From assembly GCA_035532535.1 (NCBI GenBank), contig DATKQT010000034.1:17503-81502 (forward strand): a stretch of 64,000 nucleotides of DNA, read 5' to 3'. A program made the position numbers and the translations under genes. The DNA is from Palsa-739 sp035532535. GTDB taxonomy: Bacteria > Actinomycetota > Thermoleophilia > Gaiellales > Gaiellaceae. Below are positions 48,243 to 57,087 of the stretch, piece after piece (within the stretch, counting starts at the first letter, position 1; every line of letters begins with the position of its first letter). The notes beneath the pieces were generated by a model. That model worked only from the letters and a program-made list of their open reading frames with translations. It did no database searches and was not told the origin of the DNA.

Positions 48243-50686
48243 GAGCGGATCCGCTCGTTGTCGGGATCGAACGGCGGACGCGAACCGACGACGTCGACCG
48301 TCACCGGATAGAGCTTCTCCATGTACTGGACACAGAGGTCCTCGCGCGCGTCCGGCGGGAGATACGACATGAGGATGTACTTGCCGAGCGACGGCCCCAT
48401 GCCCGCGGAGGTGACGTACGACCGGCGGCCCTTTGCGTCCACGAGCGGCGATCCGTCCGCGCGCACGATCGGCTCGCGGCCGAGAGGCGTGCGCGAGAGC
48501 TCGTCGACCGTCAGCGTGCACAGCGTCGCCGCCGGCTCGCGCTCGCGCGCCGCGACGTGCGCCGCTTTGCCGACGAAGTCCTCGTCCTTCACCTTCCACC
48601 ACGCCATGTCGGCCTCGACGACGTCGTAGTCCTGGTCGAGCTCCGCGCCGAATGCGCGGTACGCCTTCTCGAGCCGGCCGGTCGTCCCGTATACGCCAAT
48701 GCCCGCGGGGACGACGCCGTGCGGGCGGCCCGCATCCCACAGCGCGTCCCACAGCTCCGCGCCGCGCTCCATCGGCGTGTACAGCTCCCAGCCGAGGTCG
48801 CCGACGTACGAGATGCGCGACGCGATCACGCCGTTGTCGAGCTCCTGCCACGTCGAGAACGGGAACGCCTCGTTCGAGACATCCGTGCCGGTGATCGAGG
48901 CGACGATGTCGCGCGCGCGCGGACCCCAGATGCCGACCGTGCAGACCGTCGAGGTGTGGTCCTCGATGCGCGTGCCGTCGGGGCAATGGTCGCGGAACCA
49001 CTTCATGTCCGCCATCCCGTGTGCACCGCCGGTGACGACGCGGAAGCGGTCGTCCTCCATCTTCATGATCGTCAGGTCGGACTTGAACCCGCCGTGCGGC
49101 GCCAGCACGGGCGTATAGATCACGCGGCCGTTCGGCACGTTCATCTGCCGCGCGGCCACCATCTGCACCGCATCGAGCGCGTTCGGGCCGACGACGTCGA
49201 AGACGCAGAACGCGGTCAGGTCGAACATTGCCGCGCGCTCGCGCATGGCGAGGTGCTCGGCGTTGATGATCGGCGACCACCAGCGCGCGTCCCATTCGTG
49301 CTCGCGGCCCTGCACGCCGTACTCCTCGACGAGCGCTGCGTTCGACTCGTACCAGTGCGGGCGCTCCCACGCCGCAGCCTCGTAGAAGACGGCCCCGAGA
49401 TCCTTCTCGCGCTCGTAGAAGGGCGACACGCGCACGCCGCGGTTCGACTCCCACTGCTCTGCGGGGTGGACGATCCCGTACGTCTTGTTGAAGCCCTCCG
49501 ATGTCCGCCCCTTGATGTGCTCGGGCGTGCGCTGCTCGGGATAGAAGCGCGCGACGTCGGACGACTGTAGGTCGATCTCCGGCTCGCCGAGCACCATCCA
49601 CTCGGCCACCGACTTGCCGACGCCCGGGCCTTCCTTCACCCACACGGCGGAGGCGGCCCACAGGCCCTTTACCTCCGGCGTCTCGCCGAGGAGCGGCAGC
49701 CCGTCCGGCGTGAGCGAGAGGAGGCCGTTGATCGCGTACTTGATCCCGACCGACTCGTCGCCGAGCACCTCCGGCACGAGCTGGAGCGCGTGCTCGAGCT
49801 GGAGCTCGAAGTCCTCCTGCGTGAACGGCAGCTCGGTCGGCGTCAGCGCCGACTCCTCGATCGAGGGGATGTCGTCGGGCTCGTGAAGGATCGGCCGGTG
49901 CGCGTACGAGCCGACCTCGAGCCCCTGCCCGTCCTGGCGCTCGTACATGTTCGTGTCCATGTCGCGGACGATCGGGAAGTCGACCGCCGTCTTCGAGGTG
50001 AGAAAGCGCGGCACCGGGCCGACGTCGATCATCTGGTGGACCGCCGGCGTGAGCGGAATGGACGCGCCGGCCATGTGCGCGATCCGCGGCGACCAGACGC
50101 CGCACGCGATCACCACCGTGTCGGCCTCGAAGTCGCCGCGCGTCGTGCGCACGCGCCGCACCCGCCCGTCCTCGACGTCGATGCCCGTCACCTCGGCATT
50201 CGCGAAGACCTGCGCGCCCTTCGCCTGTGCTTGCTCGCGCATGACCGTCCCGAAGCGGAGCGAATCGACGACGGCGACCGACGGCGTGTAGAAACCGCCG
50301 AGGAGGATCGACTCGTCCACGAACGGGACGAGCTCCTTGATCTCCTCCGGCGTGACGAGCCGGCAGCCCTCGATACCCCACGACTTCGCCGACGCCATCC
50401 GGCGGCGCAGCTCTTCCATCCGCTCCTCCGTGCGCGCGACCTCGATCCCGCCGCACTCGTGCAGCGTGCCGGCGTCGCGGTACTGGCGCATCGACTCGAG
50501 CGTGAGCTGCGTCATCTCCTTCGAGTGGTCGACCGGGAAGATGAAGTTGGACGCGTGCCCGGTGGAGCCGCCCGGGTTCGGGAACGGGCCTTTGTCGAGC
50601 TGGACGAGATCGGTGACGCCGAGCTCGGCGAGCCAGCCGGTGAGGCTGTTGCCGACGATGCCGCCGCCGATGACGACGACCTTCAT
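48239..50686 (-). CDS. Dimethylglycine/sarcosine dehydrogenase-like flavoprotein (copy 1)
   Basis: 815 residues. N-terminal FAD-binding DAO domain starts VVVIGGGIVGNSLTGWLAEL; the covalent-FAD His region reads GGSTGHASNFIFP. C-terminal GcvT-like folate domain (from ~residue 450) contains FDLTAFCVFDVVGPNALDAV, SRISYVGDLGWELYTPME and LEKAYRAFGAELDQDY. Oxidative N-demethylation yields methylene-THF and passes electrons to ETF. ATG overlaps the GntR stop. DMG or sarcosine is likely; which cannot be told. Confidence 0.9.
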   Translation of the reverse strand: MKVVVIGGGIVGNSLTGWLAELGVTDLVQLDKGPFPNPGGSTGHASNFIFPVDHSKEMTQLTLESMRQYRDAGTLHECGGIEVARTEERMEELRRRMASAKSWGIEGCRLVTPEEIKELVPFVDESILLGGFYTPSVAVVDSLRFGTVMREQAQAKGAQVFANAEVTGIDVEDGRVRRVRTTRGDFEADTVVIACGVWSPRIAHMAGASIPLTPAVHQMIDVGPVPRFLTSKTAVDFPIVRDMDTNMYERQDGQGLEVGSYAHRPILHEPDDIPSIEESALTPTELPFTQEDFELQLEHALQLVPEVLGDESVGIKYAINGLLSLTPDGLPLLGETPEVKGLWAASAVWVKEGPGVGKSVAEWMVLGEPEIDLQSSDVARFYPEQRTPEHIKGRTSEGFNKTYGIVHPAEQWESNRGVRVSPFYEREKDLGAVFYEAAAWERPHWYESNAALVEEYGVQGREHEWDARWWSPIINAEHLAMRERAAMFDLTAFCVFDVVGPNALDAVQMVAARQMNVPNGRVIYTPVLAPHGGFKSDLTIMKMEDDRFRVVTGGAHGMADMKWFRDHCPDGTRIEDHTSTVCTVGIWGPRARDIVASITGTDVSNEAFPFSTWQELDNGVIASRISYVGDLGWELYTPMERGAELWDALWDAGRPHGVVPAGIGVYGTTGRLEKAYRAFGAELDQDYDVVEADMAWWKVKDEDFVGKAAHVAAREREPAATLCTLTVDELSRTPLGREPIVRADGSPLVDAKGRRSYVTSAGMGPSLGKYILMSYLPPDAREDLCVQYMEKLYPVTVDVVGSRPPFDPDNERIRS

Positions 50687-51300
50687 ACGGTCACCAGCAC
50701 CCGGCGCATCGCCTGCTCGAAGTCCTGGACGTGCGCGCGCATCAGATCCGCCGCCCGGTCGCCGGAGCCGTTGATGATCGCGAGCACGAGGTTCCGATGC
50801 GCCTCGACCGCCTCCTCGAGCGCCTCGTTGCGATCGAGCGCGATCATCCAGATGCGGTGCGCGAGCACGTAGTACTCGCCGAGCGTCTTCTCGAGCAGAT
50901 CGTTGTGTGCGGCGGCGTAGATCGCACGATGAATGCGCTCGTCGATGTCCATCAGGTCCGCACCGCGGACGATCGAGCTGCCGAGCTCGGCAAGCGCGTC
51001 CCGCTCGTCCTCGTTCGCGCGCTCGGCCGCGAGCCGCGCCGCCTCCGGCTCGAGCGCCTCGCGCACTTCTGAGATGCGTGCGAGGTCGCGCACGTCGACG
51101 TTCGTCACGAACATGCCACGACGCGGGAACACCTCGACGAGTTGCTCGTGCGCGAGCCGGCGGAGCGCTTCGCGGACCGGCGTGCGACCGATGCCGAGCC
51201 GCTCGATGAGCGCCCGCTCGTCGATCACCGCGCCCGGCGCCAGCTCGAGTGACACGATGGCGTTGCGGATCGCGATATACGCCTGATCTGCCAGCTGCAT
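50683..51300 (-). CDS. GntR-family (FadR subfamily) regulator
   Basis: 205 residues: winged helix (DERALIERLGIGRTPVREAL, RRLAHEQLVEVFPRRGMFVT) and an FCD-type all-helical effector domain with RISEVREALEPEAARLAAER, DERIHRAIYAAAHND and AVEAHRNLVLAI. The Asp/His set of the FCD metal site is present. It leads the ETF/selenoprotein operon and lies divergent to fhs, so it may control both. Confidence 0.93.
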   Translation of the reverse strand: MQLADQAYIAIRNAIVSLELAPGAVIDERALIERLGIGRTPVREALRRLAHEQLVEVFPRRGMFVTNVDVRDLARISEVREALEPEAARLAAERANEDERDALAELGSSIVRGADLMDIDERIHRAIYAAAHNDLLEKTLGEYYVLAHRIWMIALDRNEALEEAVEAHRNLVLAIINGSGDRAADLMRAHVQDFEQAMRRVLVTV

Positions 51301-51306
51301 CCAACA

Positions 51307-51323
51307 GATATATTACTCATATC
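51307..51323. promoter_or_regulatory. GntR operator candidate in the gntR-fhs divergent gap
   Basis: GATATATTACTCATATC: arms GATAT/ATATC with 7-base spacer, in the only AT-rich patch of the 50-base gap. It also overlaps possible -10 sequences on both strands (TAATAT on minus, TATATT on plus). Confidence 0.45.
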
Positions 51324-51350
51324 CGAGGTCGGGCTGTAGAAAGGAGTTCG

Positions 51351-53018
51351 GTGGCGACAAAGGCACCTTCCTCTCTCGAGATCGCGCAGGAGGCGACGCT
51401 CCGGCCGATCGCGGAGATCGCCGCCGCGGCCGGCCTCGAGCCCGACGAGGTCGATCTGTACGGCAAGTACAAGGCGAAGATCTCGCTCTCGGTGCTCGAG
51501 CGGCTCGCCGGCCGGCCGGACGCGAAGCTCGTCTGCGTGACGGCGATCACGCCGACGAAGTTCGGCGAGGGCAAGACGACGACGTCAGTGTCGCTCACCC
51601 AGGGCCTCGGCGCGATCGGCCGCAACCCGGTGCTCTGCCTGCGCGAGGCGTCCCTCGGCCCCGTGTTCGGGATCAAGGGCGGCGCGGCCGGCGCGGGCTA
51701 CGCGCAGGTCGTCCCGATGGAGGACATGAATCTCCACTTCACGGGCGACATCCACGCCATCGGCGCCGCGAACAACCTCCTTGCCGCGATGCTCGAGGCG
51801 CATCTTCTGCACGGAAACGAGCTTGGCATCGATCCCCTCTCGATCTCGTGGCGCCGCTGCGTCGACATCAACGACCGCGCGCTGCGCGATACCGTCGTCG
51901 GTCTCGGCGGACGTGCGAACGGCTATCCGCGCCAGACCGGCTGGGACATCACCGCCGCCTCCGAGGTGATGGCGATCGTCGCCGTCGCGCGCGACCTCTT
52001 CGATCTGCGCGCGCGGCTCGGCGCGATCACCGTCGGCTCGACCTACGAGGGGCAGCCGGTCACCGCCGAGCAGCTGAAGGCGGCGGGCGCGATGACCGTG
52101 CTCCTGAAGGAGACGATCAAGCCGAACCTCGTGCAGACGCTCGAGGGACAGCCCGCGTTCGTGCACTGCGGCCCCTTTGCGAACATCGCGCACGGCAACA
52201 GCTCGCTCGTCGCCGACCGCATCGGCTTGAAGCTCGGCGACATCGTCGTGACCGAGTCTGGCTTCGGCGCCGACATGGGCATGGAGAAGTTCTTCGACAT
52301 CGTGTGCCGTATCGGCGGCCTGACGCCGAGCGCGGTCGTCCTCGTCGCCACCGTGAAGGCACTGAAGCACCACGGCGGCGACCCGGATGGCGGCGCGGAG
52401 GCGATCGAGGCCGGCTCGGCGAACATGGTCCGCCACCTCTCGACCATCCGGGAGTTCGGGCTCAACGCCGTCGTCGCGGTCAACCGCTTCCCGAACGACA
52501 CGGACGAGGAAATCGAGCAGATCCGCCGCATCGCGCTCGCGAACGGCGCGTTCGCCGCCGAGGCGAACGAGGCGGTCGTGAAAGGCGGCGAAGGCGCGGC
52601 CGCGCTCGCCGAGGCCGTCGTCGCCGCCACGGACCAGCCGTCCAACTTCGCGCCCGTCTATCCACTGGATGACTCGATCGAGCGCAAGATCGAGTCGATC
52701 GCGACCCGCGTCTACGGCGCGGATGGGATCCTGCTGCAGCCTGCCGCCCGCAAGAAGATCGAGGAGTACGAGCGCGTCGGGTTCGACAAGCTCCCGATCT
52801 GCATGGCGAAGACGCACCTCTCACTCTCGCACGACCCGACGCTCGCGAACGCGCCCACCGGCTTCACCGTCACCGTGCGCGACATCCGCGCGTACACAGG
52901 CGCGGGCTGGCTCGTCGCGCTGTGCGGGGACATGCAGACGATGCCGGGGTACGGCAAGACACCGGCCGCCATGAACGTGGACATCGACGACGAGGGGAGG
53001 ACGATTGGACTCTTCTGA
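51351..53018 (+). CDS. fhs: Formate-tetrahydrofolate ligase
   Basis: 555 residues, full length. P-loop TPTKFGEGKTTTSVSL, FGIKGGAAGAGYAQVVPMED, LHFTGDIHAIGAANNLLAA and RGYTGAGW-type DIRAYTGAGWLVALCGDMQ, GYGKTPAAMNVDID. Interconverts formate plus ATP with 10-formyl-THF; running in reverse it would recover ATP from betaine methyl groups. AAAGGAG site before GTG 51351. Followed without a gap by the betaine transporter. Confidence 0.97.
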   Translation: MATKAPSSLEIAQEATLRPIAEIAAAAGLEPDEVDLYGKYKAKISLSVLERLAGRPDAKLVCVTAITPTKFGEGKTTTSVSLTQGLGAIGRNPVLCLREASLGPVFGIKGGAAGAGYAQVVPMEDMNLHFTGDIHAIGAANNLLAAMLEAHLLHGNELGIDPLSISWRRCVDINDRALRDTVVGLGGRANGYPRQTGWDITAASEVMAIVAVARDLFDLRARLGAITVGSTYEGQPVTAEQLKAAGAMTVLLKETIKPNLVQTLEGQPAFVHCGPFANIAHGNSSLVADRIGLKLGDIVVTESGFGADMGMEKFFDIVCRIGGLTPSAVVLVATVKALKHHGGDPDGGAEAIEAGSANMVRHLSTIREFGLNAVVAVNRFPNDTDEEIEQIRRIALANGAFAAEANEAVVKGGEGAAALAEAVVAATDQPSNFAPVYPLDDSIERKIESIATRVYGADGILLQPAARKKIEEYERVGFDKLPICMAKTHLSLSHDPTLANAPTGFTVTVRDIRAYTGAGWLVALCGDMQTMPGYGKTPAAMNVDIDDEGRTIGLF

Positions 53019-54060
53019 AGTCCAGGTTTCCTGCCGCGACGTGTGGAAGGTCTTCGGCCCGAACGCCGCGAAGGCGATCGAGAGCGGGGACGTCAATCTC
53101 CCACGCGCCGAGCTGATGGCGAAGACGGGCTGCACCGTCGCCTCGCGCGAGATCACGTTCGACGTCCGCCGCGGCGAGGTTTTCGTCGTCATGGGTCTGT
53201 CGGGAAGCGGAAAGTCGACGCTCGTCCGCTGCGTCACGCGCCTGATCGAGCCGACGTCGGGCGCGATCGACCTATGCGGCCACGACGTGCTCGGTGCGCA
53301 GCCGAAGGAGCTGCGGGAGCTCCGCCGGACGAAGGTCGCGATGGTGTTCCAGCATTTCGGGCTCTTCCCGCATCGCAAGGTGATCGACAACGTCGCGTAC
53401 GGCCTCGAAGTGCAGGGGATCGACAAGGAGAAGCGCTACGAACGCGCGCGGGAACTGCTCGCCGTCGTCGGGCTCGCGCCGGTCGAGGCGTCGTACCCCG
53501 ACCAGCTGAGCGGCGGCATGCAGCAGCGCGTCGGCCTCGCGCGCGCGCTCGCCGTCGACCCCGAGGTACTGATCTTCGACGAGGCGTTCTCGGCGCTCGA
53601 CCCGCTCATCCGGCGCGAGATGCAGGACGAGGTGCTGCGCCTGCAGGAGCGCCTCCAGAAGACGGTCATCTTCGTCACGCACGACCTCGACGAGGCGCTG
53701 AAGCTCGGCGACCGGATCGCGATCATGAAGGACGGCCGCTTCGTCCAGGTCGGGACGCCCGCCGACATCGTCGGAGCGCCCGCGGACGACTATGTCCGCG
53801 AGTTCGTTCGCGACGTTCCCCGCGGCAAGGTGCTGACCGCAGCCTTCGCAACGCAGCCGCACGGCGGCGAGACGCCGGAAGAAGTCGTCCGACACGACCA
53901 GCGACTCGGCGAGCTGCTCCCCGTCGTGTTCGGCGCCAAAGGGCCGATCGGCGTCGTGGACGGAAGCGGCGAGCTCGTCGGCATCCTCGACCGCCGCATG
54001 GTCATCCACGTCCTCGCCGGCCGCGAGGAGTCGTCGGTCCCCGAAGAGTTGCCCGCATAA
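53005..54060 (+). CDS. proV: Glycine betaine/proline ABC transporter ATPase (ProV/OpuAA)
   Basis: 351 residues. Walker A GLSGSGKSTLVR, Q-loop FQHFGLFPHRKV, signature LSGGMQQRVGLARALA, Walker B VLIFDEAFSALDP, and an N-terminal KVFGPNAAKAIESGD stretch typical of OpuA/ProV. A shortened CBS-like tail follows (~residues 285-345). TTG start lies inside the last codons of fhs (14-base overlap), which couples betaine uptake to Fhs synthesis. Confidence 0.94.
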   Translation: MDSSEVQVSCRDVWKVFGPNAAKAIESGDVNLPRAELMAKTGCTVASREITFDVRRGEVFVVMGLSGSGKSTLVRCVTRLIEPTSGAIDLCGHDVLGAQPKELRELRRTKVAMVFQHFGLFPHRKVIDNVAYGLEVQGIDKEKRYERARELLAVVGLAPVEASYPDQLSGGMQQRVGLARALAVDPEVLIFDEAFSALDPLIRREMQDEVLRLQERLQKTVIFVTHDLDEALKLGDRIAIMKDGRFVQVGTPADIVGAPADDYVREFVRDVPRGKVLTAAFATQPHGGETPEEVVRHDQRLGELLPVVFGAKGPIGVVDGSGELVGILDRRMVIHVLAGREESSVPEELPA

Positions 54061-54062
54061 GC

Positions 54063-56081
54063 GTGTCCACGCCGACCGCGACGACGCTTCATCTCCCGAA
54101 CGCGGTTCGCATCTCCCGGTGGGCGCCGCCGCTCCTCGTCGCCGTCCCGCTCTGCATCGTCGCCGTCGCCGTCGAGGGGTTCCACTCCGGCTTCCCGGCC
54201 AACTGGTACCTCGGCGTCCCGCGCTGGTTCGACAGCCTCAGCAACTGGGTGACGAACAACGACAGCACGAACTTCTTCCTGCACCACATCGTCACAGGTT
54301 TCGGCAACCTCCTGAACAGCGCGACGAACGACGTCGTCAACCTTCTCCACTGGATGACGTGGGTCGGCGTGCTCGGCGCCGCCACGGTCTTCGCCTGGAT
54401 CGTCGGAACGTGGCGCACCGCGCTCTTCTCCGCGCTCGTCATCAGCTCGTTCGGCGTCCTGCAGATCCCGAACGGCGGCCCGAACGGGATCTCGCAGATG
54501 TGGCCGAGCGCGATGACGACGCTCGCGTTGATGACCGTCGCGATCATCCTCTCGACGATCGTCGGCATCCCGCTCGGCATCGCGTCGGCGATCTGGCCGC
54601 GGGTGAGCAGGGCGCTCCGGCCGGTGCTCGACCTGATGCAGATCCTGCCCGCCTTCGCGTATCTCGTGCCGATCGTCGTGCTCTTCTCGATCGGCAACCC
54701 GGCCGGCATCATCGCGACGTTCATCTACGCGGTGCCGCCGCTCGTGCGCTTCACCGAGCTCGGCATCCGCTCCGTCAAGAAGGACGTGATCGAGGCGGCG
54801 GAGTCCTTCGGCTCGACGCGCGGGCAGATCCTGCGCAACGTGCAACTGCCGCTCGCTGCGCAGGCGATCATGCTCGGGCTGAACCAGGTGATCATGATGG
54901 CGCTGTCGATCGTCGTGATCGCATCGCTGATCGGCGCCGGCGGGCTCGGCGACCCCGTGCTGAATGCGCTGCAGACGCAGCAGATCGGGGAAGGCGCCGT
55001 CGCCGGACTGCTCATCGTCTTGATGGCCATGTGGCTCGACCGCAGCTCGGCCGCGTTCGGGCAGCGCGCCACGCGAGACCGCACGGCGTCGTTCCGCAAC
55101 CTGACGCGGCGCCAGCACGTCGGCCTCTGGGGCGCCGTCCTCGTCGCGATCCTCGTCGCGCGGTACGGGCTCTCGCTCGGCGACTGGCCCAACGGCTGGG
55201 GCTTCTCGTTCGTCGACCAGGCGACGAGCGCGCTCAACTGGGTCACGAACGAGTTCACCGGCGTCGCCGGCCCCATCTCGAGCTTCCTGACGCTGCACGT
55301 GCTCAACCCGCTGCAGCGCTGGTTCGGCGACGTTCCGTGGTTCCTCGTCGCCGCACTCGTCGGGACGGTCGGCTGGGTCCGCGGCGGCTGGCGGCGCGGC
55401 GTGCTCCTCGCGGGGTGCGTCGTCCTCCTCGGCCTCATGCAGGCGCCGGCCGGCTACACCTTCCAGGGCACGACGTCGTACAACTTCGTCGCCTGGAACG
55501 ACGCGATGGAGACGCTGAGCCTCGTGGTCGTCTCGCTCGTGCTCGATCTCGTCATCGGGATCCCGCTCGGCATCGCCGCCTACCGGTGGCGGACGGTCGA
55601 CCGGATCTTGCGCCCGATCCTCGACTTCCTGCAGACGCTGCCGGCGTTCGTCTACCTCATCCCGGTGGTGACGCTCTTCGGGGTCGGGAACGTCGCCGGC
55701 GTCAGCGCGTCGTTCATCTATGCGCTCCCCGCCGCGGTGCGAGCAACGACGCTCGGCCTGCGGGCGGTCCAGCACGACGTCCTCGAAGCGGGGCAGTCGT
55801 TCGGGTCGACGCGGTGGCAGCTCCTGTTCAAGGTCGAGCTGCCGATCGCGCGCCCGTACTTGATGTTGGCCGTCAATCAGACGATCCTTCTCGTCATGGC
55901 CGAAGTGGTCGTGGCAGGGCTCGTCGGCGCCGGTGGCCTCGGGCTCGACGTGGTCACGGGCTTCTCGCGGTCAGAGGTCGGGCTCGGCGCGGCTGCGGGG
56001 CTGGCGATGGTGTTGATGGGAATCGTGCTCGACCGGCTCAGCCAGTCGAATCCGGATCGTGGGCGGGTGGCAACGTCATGA
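54063..56081 (+). CDS. proW: Double-length glycine betaine ABC permease (two ProW units fused)
   Basis: 672 residues containing two complete ProW-type permease modules. Module 1 (about residues 100-330): GIPLGIASAIWPRVSRALRP, QILPAFAYLVPIVVLF, EAAESFGSTRGQILRNVQLP. Module 2 (~430-665): GIPLGIAAYRWRTVDRILRP, QTLPAFVYLIPVVTLFGVGN, EAGQSFGSTRWQLLFKVELP. One polypeptide could thus supply both membrane halves of the transporter. GTG start two bases after proV. Confidence 0.93.
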   Translation: MSTPTATTLHLPNAVRISRWAPPLLVAVPLCIVAVAVEGFHSGFPANWYLGVPRWFDSLSNWVTNNDSTNFFLHHIVTGFGNLLNSATNDVVNLLHWMTWVGVLGAATVFAWIVGTWRTALFSALVISSFGVLQIPNGGPNGISQMWPSAMTTLALMTVAIILSTIVGIPLGIASAIWPRVSRALRPVLDLMQILPAFAYLVPIVVLFSIGNPAGIIATFIYAVPPLVRFTELGIRSVKKDVIEAAESFGSTRGQILRNVQLPLAAQAIMLGLNQVIMMALSIVVIASLIGAGGLGDPVLNALQTQQIGEGAVAGLLIVLMAMWLDRSSAAFGQRATRDRTASFRNLTRRQHVGLWGAVLVAILVARYGLSLGDWPNGWGFSFVDQATSALNWVTNEFTGVAGPISSFLTLHVLNPLQRWFGDVPWFLVAALVGTVGWVRGGWRRGVLLAGCVVLLGLMQAPAGYTFQGTTSYNFVAWNDAMETLSLVVVSLVLDLVIGIPLGIAAYRWRTVDRILRPILDFLQTLPAFVYLIPVVTLFGVGNVAGVSASFIYALPAAVRATTLGLRAVQHDVLEAGQSFGSTRWQLLFKVELPIARPYLMLAVNQTILLVMAEVVVAGLVGAGGLGLDVVTGFSRSEVGLGAAAGLAMVLMGIVLDRLSQSNPDRGRVATS

Positions 56082-56103
56082 GGGACACAACGAGGAGGGT
56101 GCA

Positions 56104-57087
56104 ATGAAGCAAGCCCGGAGGATTGCGGTCGTCGTCGCGGTGATCGGGTTGGTCGCCGTCGCGATCACCGCCGGCGCTGCGAATGGCAGCGGCCGCGCGA
56201 GCAAGCCGACGATCGTTCTCGCGAACAACTCGTGGGAAGGCTCCGTCGCGAACAACGTCGTGGCCCAGTACGTGATCGAGAAGAACCTCGGCTACAACGT
56301 CAACCTGCTCACGATCGACGAGATCCCGGCCTGGCCCGCAATGGTGCAGGGCAAGGTCTCGGCGGTCATGGAGGTGTGGGGCCATTCGCCGCTCTACGCC
56401 CAGTACGTCAAGGGCAACCACAAGGTCGTCGACGCGGGCCTCGAAGGGCCGAACGGCAACATCGGCTGGTATGTACCGACGTACCTCGTGCAGCAGCACC
56501 CGGAGCTCAAGACATGGCAGGGCGTGAAGAAGGACTGGAAGATGTTCGTCACGCCCCAGTCCTCACCTCAGGGCCAGTTCCTCGACGGCTCGCCGAGCTA
56601 CGTGACCAACGATCAGGCGCTCGTGAAGAACCTCGGGATCAACCTCAAGGTCGTCTTCGCCGGCACCGAGGCCGCGCAGCTGACGGAGATCGAGTCCGAC
56701 TACAAGGCGAAGAAGCCGGTGCTCTTCTACTGGTACACGCCGCAGTATCAGAACGCGATCTACAAGTTCTCCCAGGTTGCGCTTCCGGCGTGGTCTCCGG
56801 CGTGCGGCAAGTTGAAGCCGGCCGCGATCAACTGCGCGTATCCGCCCTACCACCTGTACAAGGTGATGGCGGCGGGCCTTCCCAAGCAGGCACCGACCGT
56901 GGCGAAGTTCATCCAGCGTTTCAACTGGACGTCCGACGACCAGAACTCGGTGTCGTACAACCTCGCCGTGAAGCACATGAGCAACTCCGCGGCAGCGGCG
57001 CTGTTCGTGAACTCGCACCAGGCGCTCGTCAAGTCCTGGCTGTCGGGTGCGACGACCAAGGTCTCGCCGCCCGCTCCGGGAACCTAA
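56104..57087 (+). CDS. proX: Glycine betaine-binding protein (ProX/OpuAC)
   Basis: 327 residues, N-terminal secretion signal (MKQARRIAVVVAVIGLVAVA). OpuAC pattern: VLANNSWEGSVANNVVAQYV, EIPAWPAMVQGKVSAVMEVW, and many Trp (W at ~41, 73, 85, 107, 124) suitable for an aromatic cage around a quaternary ammonium. Strong GAGGAGGG site. Completes the transporter; ligand probably glycine betaine or choline. Confidence 0.93.
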   Translation: MKQARRIAVVVAVIGLVAVAITAGAANGSGRASKPTIVLANNSWEGSVANNVVAQYVIEKNLGYNVNLLTIDEIPAWPAMVQGKVSAVMEVWGHSPLYAQYVKGNHKVVDAGLEGPNGNIGWYVPTYLVQQHPELKTWQGVKKDWKMFVTPQSSPQGQFLDGSPSYVTNDQALVKNLGINLKVVFAGTEAAQLTEIESDYKAKKPVLFYWYTPQYQNAIYKFSQVALPAWSPACGKLKPAAINCAYPPYHLYKVMAAGLPKQAPTVAKFIQRFNWTSDDQNSVSYNLAVKHMSNSAAAALFVNSHQALVKSWLSGATTKVSPPAPGT

